From Syntrophomonadaceae bacterium (lineage in GTDB: Bacteria > Bacillota > Syntrophomonadia > Syntrophomonadales > Syntrophomonadaceae), in contig JAQUBU010000051.1 of NCBI GenBank assembly GCA_028686565.1, positions 1 to 12,122 of the forward strand: a stretch of 12,122 nucleotides of DNA, written 5' to 3'. Every line of letters begins with the position of its first letter. The first letter of the stretch is position 1. The notes beneath the pieces were generated by a model that made no database searches, was not told the DNA's origin, and saw nothing but the letters and a program-made list of their open reading frames with translations. Shown here in pieces: positions 6,640 through 12,122 of this stretch. The translations under genes were made by a program, and so were the position numbers.

Positions 6640-7074
6640 ATGTGGAAGGAATTTCGTGAATTCGCGGTTAAAGGCAATATGATTGATCTGGCCATAGGTA
6701 TCATTATTGGGGCAGCATTCGGTAAAGTCATTACATCCTTTGTAAACGATGTTCTTATGCCGCCGATAGGGCTATTGTTAGGCAAAGTTGATTTTAACAA
6801 CCTGTATGTAAACCTTTCCGGAGAACATTATACTTCTATGGCAGAAGCAAGCAAAGCCGGTGCACCAATATTGAAATATGGAATATTCCTGAACACGGTA
6901 ATTGATTTTATAATCGTGGCCTTTGTGATATTTATCATTATAAAACAGCTAAACAGATTTAAAAAGAAAGCAGCAGCAACTGAGCCTGCAACCAAAGAGT
7001 GTCCGTTTTGTCTTTCAAACATACCAATCAAAGCCAGTCGTTGTCCCTCCTGTACCTCTGATTTAGAATGTTAA
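6640..7074 (+). CDS. mscL: Large-conductance mechanosensitive channel with C-terminal zinc-ribbon motif
   Basis: A 144-residue MscL, the homopentameric channel that opens under extreme membrane tension and vents solutes during hypo-osmotic shock. The N-terminal amphipathic helix (WKEFREFAVKGN) runs into TM1 (about 14-45, with the family signature NMIDLAIGIIIGAAFGKVI). A periplasmic loop (about 48-75) follows, then TM2 (about 78-103) and a basic cytoplasmic stretch. The C terminus carries two CxxC pairs, C121/C124 and C135/C138, resembling a zinc ribbon in place of the plain helical bundle of the E. coli protein; the last residue is also Cys. AAAGGAG (6624-6630) lies 9 nt before the ATG. The 140-nt spacer after the GGDEF gene holds neither a clear terminator nor a convincing promoter, so readthrough from upstream is possible. 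It converges on ktrB. Confidence 0.94.
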   Translation: MWKEFREFAVKGNMIDLAIGIIIGAAFGKVITSFVNDVLMPPIGLLLGKVDFNNLYVNLSGEHYTSMAEASKAGAPILKYGIFLNTVIDFIIVAFVIFIIIKQLNRFKKKAAATEPATKECPFCLSNIPIKASRCPSCTSDLEC

Positions 7075-7155
7075 TCATATATCTGGATCTTGCGAAACAC
7101 TTTAACAACAGCAAGGGGACTGGGAATAGGCTTTTGGGCAGTTGACTACTATTTC

Positions 7156-8472
7156 TTAGCCTAGCATGATTTCATCTTTTGGATAGCGGATTTTTGGCTG
7201 TTCAGGTCCATAAGCCAGAGCGAAGCCAATGGTAATAGGCCCCAGCCGGCCAACAAACATGGTAACAATAATTAATAATTTCCCAATAAGACCAAGTTCC
7301 TGAGTCAGTCCCAGGCTGAGACCAACGGTGCTGGTTGCAGATACTACCTCAAATAGTACTTTTGTAAGATCAGTGTGAAAAAAGGACAGTATAAACACAT
7401 CAATAACAATAACAGAGAGTGCCAAAAACAAAATGGCCAGGGCTCGCATTACGTTTTTTTCCGATAAACGGCGATTCCAGATTTCAACATCATTCTTATT
7501 ACGAAATAAGCTTAACATTGCTGAAAAAAGAATTATCATGGTCGTGATTTTTATTCCCCCTGCGGTAGATCCTGGGGCCCCTCCAATAAACATTAGAATC
7601 ATAAGTAATATTTGTGTAGGCATGAGGGTTTGAGTCATATCGATAGTTGAGAATCCAGCGGTACGCGTGGCGGATAGAAAAAATGATGCAGTTCCTTTCT
7701 GACCCAGAGTCATTTGTCCAAAAGCATTGTTGAACTCCAATAAAAAGATCAAGACTGCGCCGCCTATGATTAGAGTTAATGTTCCCAGCAGCACCAAACG
7801 GGTATGAAGAGAAAGTTCTCTTTGTTCTCGCCATATGAGTAAATCATAGATAACAAGAAAACCAAGGCTTCCGACAATAAAGAGTGTGGAAGTTGTCAGG
7901 TTTATAATTGGATCATGGACAAATCCCTGCAAACTTTGAAAGTTGCCAAATAAATCAAATCCTGCATTGTTAAATGCCGAGACGGCATGAAATACAGCAT
8001 ACCAAGCCGCTGTCCCGATTCCCATGGAAGACATCCAGGAGAAAAAAAGGACAATTGCCCCCAATGTCTCCGCAAGCAGAGAAAAGACGAGAATATATTT
8101 GAGGACTTTTACCATACTGTCCAGACTGGACCGGTTCAGTGCGAGCTGCAGGACAATTTTTTGTTTGAGATTAAGATTGCGGCCTATCAGGATTGCAAAA
8201 AAGGTCACGAAAGTCATGATTCCCAGTCCGCCGATTTGCATCAGAATAAGTAAGACAACATGTCCATATATAGTCCAGTGTGAAGCAGTATCTACTACCA
8301 CCAATCCTGTTACACACGTGGCAGAAACTGCTGTAAATAGTGATGTAATATAATCGGGTTGACCACTCTGAACGGCCCACGGCATGCTGAGCAGCAGACT
8401 GCCAATTAAAATGACCAGAATAAAACTTAATATTAGGAGCAGCGGAGGATTGAAAAAAGTTTGTTTATTCAT
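7156..8472 (-). CDS. ktrB: Ktr-type potassium uptake channel subunit (TrkH/KtrB superfamily)
   Basis: A 438-residue integral membrane protein, the K+-conducting subunit of a Ktr system, with four M1-P-M2 repeats. The four filter loops each carry the conserved glycine: TCVTGL (G56), FNNAGF (G171), RTAGFS (G273) and STVGLS (G384). The short glycine- and alanine-rich sequence GGAPGSTAGGIK (297-308) matches the intramembrane gating loop of the third repeat, which responds to the cytosolic ring of KtrA. Length fits KtrB/KtrD (about 440-455) rather than the longer TrkH. Its ATG lies inside the end of ktrA with an 8-nt overlap and no strong RBS of its own, indicating translational coupling. Calling it KtrB rather than KtrD rests on the adjacent KtrA partner. 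It converges on mscL 81 nt away. Confidence 0.92.
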   Translation of the reverse strand: MNKQTFFNPPLLLILSFILVILIGSLLLSMPWAVQSGQPDYITSLFTAVSATCVTGLVVVDTASHWTIYGHVVLLILMQIGGLGIMTFVTFFAILIGRNLNLKQKIVLQLALNRSSLDSMVKVLKYILVFSLLAETLGAIVLFFSWMSSMGIGTAAWYAVFHAVSAFNNAGFDLFGNFQSLQGFVHDPIINLTTSTLFIVGSLGFLVIYDLLIWREQRELSLHTRLVLLGTLTLIIGGAVLIFLLEFNNAFGQMTLGQKGTASFFLSATRTAGFSTIDMTQTLMPTQILLMILMFIGGAPGSTAGGIKITTMIILFSAMLSLFRNKNDVEIWNRRLSEKNVMRALAILFLALSVIVIDVFILSFFHTDLTKVLFEVVSATSTVGLSLGLTQELGLIGKLLIIVTMFVGRLGPITIGFALAYGPEQPKIRYPKDEIMLG

Positions 8473-9127
8473 CGTTTAGCTCGCTAAGATTTTCAATAAA
8501 ATCATTGCTGCCAAAAACAACAAGTATATCGCCTTCATGGATTGTGTGTTTTGCAGATGGATTTACAGTTATGTTATCACCTGATTTAACGGCCAGTATG
8601 GTTACTTTAAACTTATTAGGGAGCTGAAGTTGGGCCAGTGAGCGTTCAGCAAAATACTTTGTCGCACGAAACTCTGTGATTCCAAACTCTGAGGATAATT
8701 CAATCTGTTCGATAATATTGGATGATATTAGAGAGCGGGCTAATCGAATTGCCATATCCCTTTCCGGGTAAATAACAGTCTTTATCCCCATTTTTTCAAG
8801 AACTTTTCCATGCATTGCATTTTGTGCTTTGGCGATAATTCTTTGAACACCAAGTTCCTGGAGGGTTATCACAGTCAAAATACTTGCCTGCAGATCACCC
8901 CCAATTGCTACAATAACAGTGTGAAAGCTCTGGATATCCAGGGCTCTCAGAATCTTTTCATCTGTTGAGTCAGCCTGTACGATATGTGTTGCGATATTAA
9001 CATTATCCTCAATTCTATCCTCATTGGTATCTATAGCCAGAACATCGTGATTCATTCTGCGAAGTTCATAAATGAGGCTTTCACCAAAACGGCCAATACC
9101 AATTACTGCAAATTGTTTGGTTTTCAT
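8465..9127 (-). CDS. ktrA: Ktr potassium uptake regulatory subunit, RCK protein
   Basis: A 220-residue cytosolic protein that forms the octameric gating ring of the Ktr K+ transporter. The RCK_N (Rossmann) domain covers about residues 4-125, with GIGRFG at 10-15 and the acidic residue D33 at the end of the second strand, which contacts the adenine nucleotide. RCK_C covers about 135-218 and in Gram-positive relatives is the c-di-AMP binding site that shuts the transporter. Length matches Bacillus KtrA (about 222). A longer frame opens 17 codons upstream, but AAGGAAGG about 10 nt before the ATG at 9127, together with family length, favours this start. It is the first gene of a two-gene operon and its stop overlaps the ktrB start by 8 nt. 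No c-di-AMP (ydaO-type) riboswitch could be recognised in the short leader, unlike Bacillus ktrAB. Confidence 0.93.
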   Translation of the reverse strand: MKTKQFAVIGIGRFGESLIYELRRMNHDVLAIDTNEDRIEDNVNIATHIVQADSTDEKILRALDIQSFHTVIVAIGGDLQASILTVITLQELGVQRIIAKAQNAMHGKVLEKMGIKTVIYPERDMAIRLARSLISSNIIEQIELSSEFGITEFRATKYFAERSLAQLQLPNKFKVTILAVKSGDNITVNPSAKHTIHEGDILVVFGSNDFIENLSELNDE

Positions 9128-9194
9128 TAAATATAAATCCTTCCTTTGTAAAATAATCAAGCCTAAAACAGAAAGCAAACGGCTTTTTTTATTG

Positions 9195-9203
9195 ATTATA
9201 CCA
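9195..9203 (-). promoter_or_regulatory. Extended -10 promoter of ktrAB
   Basis: On the minus strand TGGTATAAT is a perfect extended -10 element (TGnTATAAT). No good -35 is seen at 16-18 nt, which is usual for extended -10 promoters. Transcription would start near 9188 and give a leader of about 60 nt to ktrA. Confidence 0.55.
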
Positions 9204-9553
9204 CATGAGAGCTAAGCATAATCCCCGTCTTACAGCCGTTATTACAGATAGCGTCAATTTTTATGATGTTATTGGCAAATGCTAATATAATCCTCCTTTG
9301 GAAAAAGAATAAGGGATTGATGATTTGAAATAAAAACATTTTTACAACTATGATTACTCTATTTCAGAATAAATTGGTATTACTGAAAAAATGCAGAGAT
9401 TTTAGCAGATTCATAGTATATTATATACAATATAATCGAAATTATTTAAATAAACTGCCAAACTTTTTATATAGCTATTACTCTTCATAAAACCAAATTT
9501 CCATACCCGATTTTTTAAGCGATTATTGAATAATTTTTGAGAGGATTGGTTGA
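9204..9553. other. AT-rich divergent intergenic region between ktrA and the di-iron sensor gene
   Basis: About 350 nt without a supported gene. It contains the candidate promoter for the rightward gene (9325-9354) and a 7-bp AT-only dyad, ATTATAT/ATATAAT, at 9420-9436. On the minus strand a stray AAAGGAGG (9292-9299) is followed only by a five-codon frame. Base composition is visibly more AT-rich than in the neighbouring genes. I see no recognisable riboswitch or RNA gene. Confidence 0.5.
9325..9354 (+). promoter_or_regulatory. Candidate sigma-A promoter for the di-iron sensor gene
   Basis: TTGAAA (9325-9330) and TATGAT (9349-9354) each match the consensus at 5 of 6 bases, with an 18-nt spacer. 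It would leave a leader of about 190 nt before the ATG at 9554. A second TATAAT at 9431-9436 has no credible -35. Confidence 0.45.
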
Positions 9554-11587
9554 ATGAATAAATTAAAAACAGCCGAAATAGCCCCAAATATTTTTTGGGT
9601 AGGAGGCGGTGAACAGCACGGAGGTCTGCGCTGTAATCCCTATCTGCTGGTAGATAATGATGAGGCTGTTTTAATAGATCCCGGTTCGGTGCTGGATTTT
9701 GAGGATGTATTGGCTAATGTCTGCAGTATTATTCCTTTGGAAAAGATCAAATATGTAATTCTGCATCACCAGGACCCGGATTTTTGCGCTGGGGTGCCAT
9801 TGTTTGAACAAAAAGGTGCCAGGTTCATAATTGCTGCTCATTGGCGTACGCAAACCCTTGTACGGTATTACGGTATTAAGTCTGATTACTATATAGTAAA
9901 TGAAAATGAATTTAAACTGGTTTTAAAATCAGGCCGTGTTTTAAGTTTTGTACAAACCCCGTATCTCCATTTCCCCGGTTCTATTGCCACTTATGATTCC
10001 CATTCCAAGATTCTTTTCAGCAGTGATCTTTTTGGAGCATTTTCCGGTGAATGGTCACTATATGCTAGTGATGATTATATGGAAAAAATGAAAGCTTTTC
10101 ATGAACACTATATGCCATCCAATGATATTCTAAGGCCAGTTATGGAGGTTTTGCTGGGCATGGATATTGCCATGATTGCACCCCAGCACGGATCAATAAT
10201 AAACAACCGCATCAGCGAATACATAAAAGCATTGAGAGATCTGGAATGCGGAGCCTTTCTAACCCCGATAAAACATGATCTTGCCAAATCGGGCGGTTAC
10301 AAATCAATATGCAGTAAAATTTTAAAAAGATATGCTTCGATTTTTAAAAAACAAGAGGTTTTGGAAGTAATAGAAGACCTCGAAATCAGTTTCGAAAACG
10401 GCACTTTGGATATAACCGATTATAACTATAGAGGCAATACATTATGGAATATTATATTTGAACAGGTTCTGGCAAAAAAAGGGATGCGCTGGTTATATGT
10501 TATTGAGCCGCTTGTAAATAAAATATCCCAGGAATATGATGTTGAAATCCCCGAAGTTTTCAATACTACACTTAAACAAGCAGAAGAACAAGTTACTAAT
10601 CTGAATCTGCAGAATACCTGGTTAAAAGAAATGAATCTCAAACTTAGTAACAGCATCAAAGAAACACAAGAGAAACTAATTAAATGCTCTATTACTGATC
10701 TATATAATTATGATTTCTTCAAAAATTATCTTACTACAGAGTTAAAGGATCTTTTTTCAGGAGATTCCAAACAAAATCCGGGATTAATAATAATAAGTGC
10801 TGATAATATGCATAAAATTAAGTTTTCCTATGGTGATAATGAAGTTGATGAAATAATGCGTAACATAGTATACACCATAAACAACATAAAAGACGATAAT
10901 ACCTTGCTCTTCCGCTTACAGGGCTTTGAACTGGCATGCTATCTCCCCCATACCAGCCGTGGAGAAGCAATTGAATTTGCGGAATCTATCAGGAATGCAG
11001 TAGCTGCTTCAGAAAAATTCATTGAAAAAATCACTGTATCGGCAGGAGTAGTAATCTTTGACGAAATAAACGATCAGCAAGAAACCATTAATGAACCTTC
11101 TGAAAGCATGTATAAGGTCGCTATGTTGAGAGTTAAAATCGCTAAAAACAGAGGAATGAATCTGGTTTGCAGCAATTCTACCCTTGATGATTATAGGGAA
11201 GAGCTAAGCAAGATATTGATAATTGATGATGATCAAGTAAATAGAGATGTATTAAAGACTGCCCTTGAAAATCTAAAAATCAAAGTAGTTACTGTCAATG
11301 ATGGCGAAGAAGCCCTGCGTATAACGGAAAGAGAAGCTTTTGACCTGATCATCAGCGAAATAATGATACCTAAGGTAGATGGTTTCCTGGTTCGAGAAAA
11401 GCTATTAATGCAATCTGATACTAAAAACACACCTTTTTTCTTTGTCTCACATATGAAAAATGATGATTCCATTTTACATGCGGCGGCTTTGGGAGTGGAG
11501 CATTATTTTAAAAAACCGTTTATGCTTACTGAGTTGTTAGCAATAGTAAAAATAAAATTAAAAGGAAAACTTGATAGTGAGTTCTAG
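9554..11587 (+). CDS. Di-iron oxygen-sensor-like MBL domain fused to degenerate GGDEF and pseudo-receiver
   Basis: A 677-residue cytosolic protein. Residues 1-240 form a metallo-beta-lactamase fold like the di-iron half of flavodiiron proteins and the ODP oxygen sensors. Putative metal ligands are H72, D74 and D76 in HHQDPD, H139 (YLHFPGS), D158 (SSDLFG) and H212 (PQHGS); the sixth canonical ligand, a His after the first Asp, is Phe77. No flavodoxin domain follows, so a sensor is likelier than a reductase. Residues 240-335 are helical and 335-375 are predicted coiled coil. Residues 379-535 align with GGDEF but lack catalytic residues: S415 and K423 replace the metal-binding Asp and substrate-binding Asn, and the signature reads Q456-G-F-E-L460. 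Residues 552-670 are a receiver with D558-D560 and K654, but the phosphoacceptor position is E602. GAGAGG lies 9 nt before the ATG. Its end overlaps the next gene by 11 nt. It probably senses O2, NO or redox state and signals by protein contact. Confidence 0.82.
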   Translation: MNKLKTAEIAPNIFWVGGGEQHGGLRCNPYLLVDNDEAVLIDPGSVLDFEDVLANVCSIIPLEKIKYVILHHQDPDFCAGVPLFEQKGARFIIAAHWRTQTLVRYYGIKSDYYIVNENEFKLVLKSGRVLSFVQTPYLHFPGSIATYDSHSKILFSSDLFGAFSGEWSLYASDDYMEKMKAFHEHYMPSNDILRPVMEVLLGMDIAMIAPQHGSIINNRISEYIKALRDLECGAFLTPIKHDLAKSGGYKSICSKILKRYASIFKKQEVLEVIEDLEISFENGTLDITDYNYRGNTLWNIIFEQVLAKKGMRWLYVIEPLVNKISQEYDVEIPEVFNTTLKQAEEQVTNLNLQNTWLKEMNLKLSNSIKETQEKLIKCSITDLYNYDFFKNYLTTELKDLFSGDSKQNPGLIIISADNMHKIKFSYGDNEVDEIMRNIVYTINNIKDDNTLLFRLQGFELACYLPHTSRGEAIEFAESIRNAVAASEKFIEKITVSAGVVIFDEINDQQETINEPSESMYKVAMLRVKIAKNRGMNLVCSNSTLDDYREELSKILIIDDDQVNRDVLKTALENLKIKVVTVNDGEEALRITEREAFDLIISEIMIPKVDGFLVREKLLMQSDTKNTPFFFVSHMKNDDSILHAAALGVEHYFKKPFMLTELLAIVKIKLKGKLDSEF

Positions 11588-12122
11588 TGTAGAACTATGT
11601 TTGATTGCAGTCGCCGCATTGCTATACTGTGATTTTCTGCTTATATCTCGTCTGCTGATAAAAAGACTAAAAATAGAAGAACTGCAAGCGAAAATAAAAA
11701 ATGGTAAAGCACTCATAATAAAAGCATTATCCGGTGATATCCCGAAATCTCATGACACGGTGATGCTAAGCGATTATATTGATTTAAAACAGGCAATTCA
11801 GTTAAGCCGTAACCAGCAGCAAAATATAGAAAATATTATTGATATCGAAAAACATGAGCAAAAACAGATAAAAAGGCTCAACTCGCCATTTAAAGTGACC
11901 CGGATGGAGGCAGTGGTTAATTTAGGTTTACTGGCTACCGAAAAATCACGAATTGTTTTGGAACAGATGATATTGCAGGAAAAAAATCCTTCTGTCAAGC
12001 TTTATATGGCCAATGCGCTGGCGGATATGGCAAAACCCGAATCAATATCTATTTTGGTTTATTCCTTAATTAATTCCCAGCGTTGGTACCGGGAAAAAGT
12101 GAATATGCTGATTTGTAATTAT
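11577..12122 (+). CDS. Membrane-anchored HEAT-repeat protein (partial, runs off the right edge)
   Basis: An open frame of 182 codons with no stop before the window ends. It starts with GTG at 11577, 9 nt after AAAGGAA (11561-11567), and overlaps the preceding gene by 11 nt, so the two are probably translationally coupled. Residues about 4-27 (VELCLIAVAALLYCDFLLIS and on) form one hydrophobic membrane segment. Residues 28-100 are charged and helical. From about residue 103 the pattern TRMEAVVNLGLLATEKSRI, then NPSVKLYMANALADMAKPES, then a third helix pair, matches HEAT/PBS-lyase-type repeats, a protein-protein interaction scaffold. An alternative TTG start lies two codons earlier. Its partner and function are unknown. 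The coupling suggests it receives the output of the di-iron sensor protein at the membrane. The C-terminal part is outside the window. Confidence 0.75.
   Translation, partial: MSSSVELCLIAVAALLYCDFLLISRLLIKRLKIEELQAKIKNGKALIIKALSGDIPKSHDTVMLSDYIDLKQAIQLSRNQQQNIENIIDIEKHEQKQIKRLNSPFKVTRMEAVVNLGLLATEKSRIVLEQMILQEKNPSVKLYMANALADMAKPESISILVYSLINSQRWYREKVNMLICNY

Noticed and set aside
7106..7144. Hairpin between mscL and ktrB (CAACAGC with GCAGTTG)
   Set aside because: The 7-bp stem has a mismatch, a long loop and no T-tract on either strand, so it is not a convincing terminator.
7499..7834. Minus-strand 111-codon frame within ktrB
   Set aside because: It lies wholly inside the well-supported ktrB gene in another frame, and its Asn/Tyr/Arg-rich sequence resembles no family.
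8024..8353. Plus-strand 109-codon frame opposite ktrB
   Set aside because: Antisense shadow of ktrB; basic, Cys-rich composition is typical of a complement-strand frame and no RBS is present.
9554..10270. Flavodiiron NO/O2 reductase enzyme
   Set aside because: The flavodoxin domain that normally follows is absent and one metal-ligand His is replaced by Phe. The domain is instead fused to signalling modules, so a sensor is the better reading.

Overview
The window looks like a chromosomal segment of a low-GC, endospore-forming Firmicute, most likely an anaerobic clostridial lineage. The grounds are a Tlp-type small acid-soluble spore protein gene at the left end, strong AAGGAGG-type ribosome binding sites, AT-rich spacers, TTG and GTG starts, and a flavodiiron-like sensor domain typical of anaerobes. 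I cannot name a genus. No rRNA, tRNA, CRISPR array, transposase or prophage gene is visible.

Layout from left to right. (1) 1-142 is noncoding, with a possible leftward promoter and two dyads serving something beyond the left edge. (2) tlp lies on the minus strand (212-439) and ends in a strong bidirectional terminator. (3) A divergent MerR-family regulator with a TipAS-like ligand domain (620-1384) sits behind a textbook MerR promoter: a 19-nt spacer containing a perfect 9-bp dyad. A well-placed internal RBS and ATG could also give the ligand domain as a separate protein. (4) 1385-1881 holds a terminator, an unusual cluster of direct and inverted repeats, and a sigma-D/FliA-like promoter. 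(5) A 1211-residue cytosolic hybrid histidine kinase (PAS-PAS-PAS-GAF-HisKA-HATPase-REC-REC-HPt) is followed after a 73-nt gap by a REC-GGDEF response regulator with an intact active site and inhibitory site. Together they look like a complete phosphorelay ending in c-di-GMP synthesis. (6) mscL (6640-7074) converges on a ktrA-ktrB potassium-uptake operon read leftward (9127-7156), which makes an osmotic-homeostasis block. (7) After a 0.35-kb AT-rich divergent promoter region comes a 677-residue protein: an oxygen-sensor-like di-iron metallo-beta-lactamase domain, a catalytically dead GGDEF domain, and a receiver whose phosphoacceptor Asp is replaced by Glu. It overlaps the start of a membrane-anchored HEAT-repeat protein cut off by the right edge.

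Two c-di-GMP-related signalling units therefore flank a turgor and potassium block. The left one can make c-di-GMP in response to the kinase. The right one has the architecture of the same chemistry but has lost the catalytic and phosphorylation residues, so it more likely senses O2, NO or redox state and signals by contact, perhaps through the HEAT-repeat partner. That right-hand unit is the most interesting part of the window.
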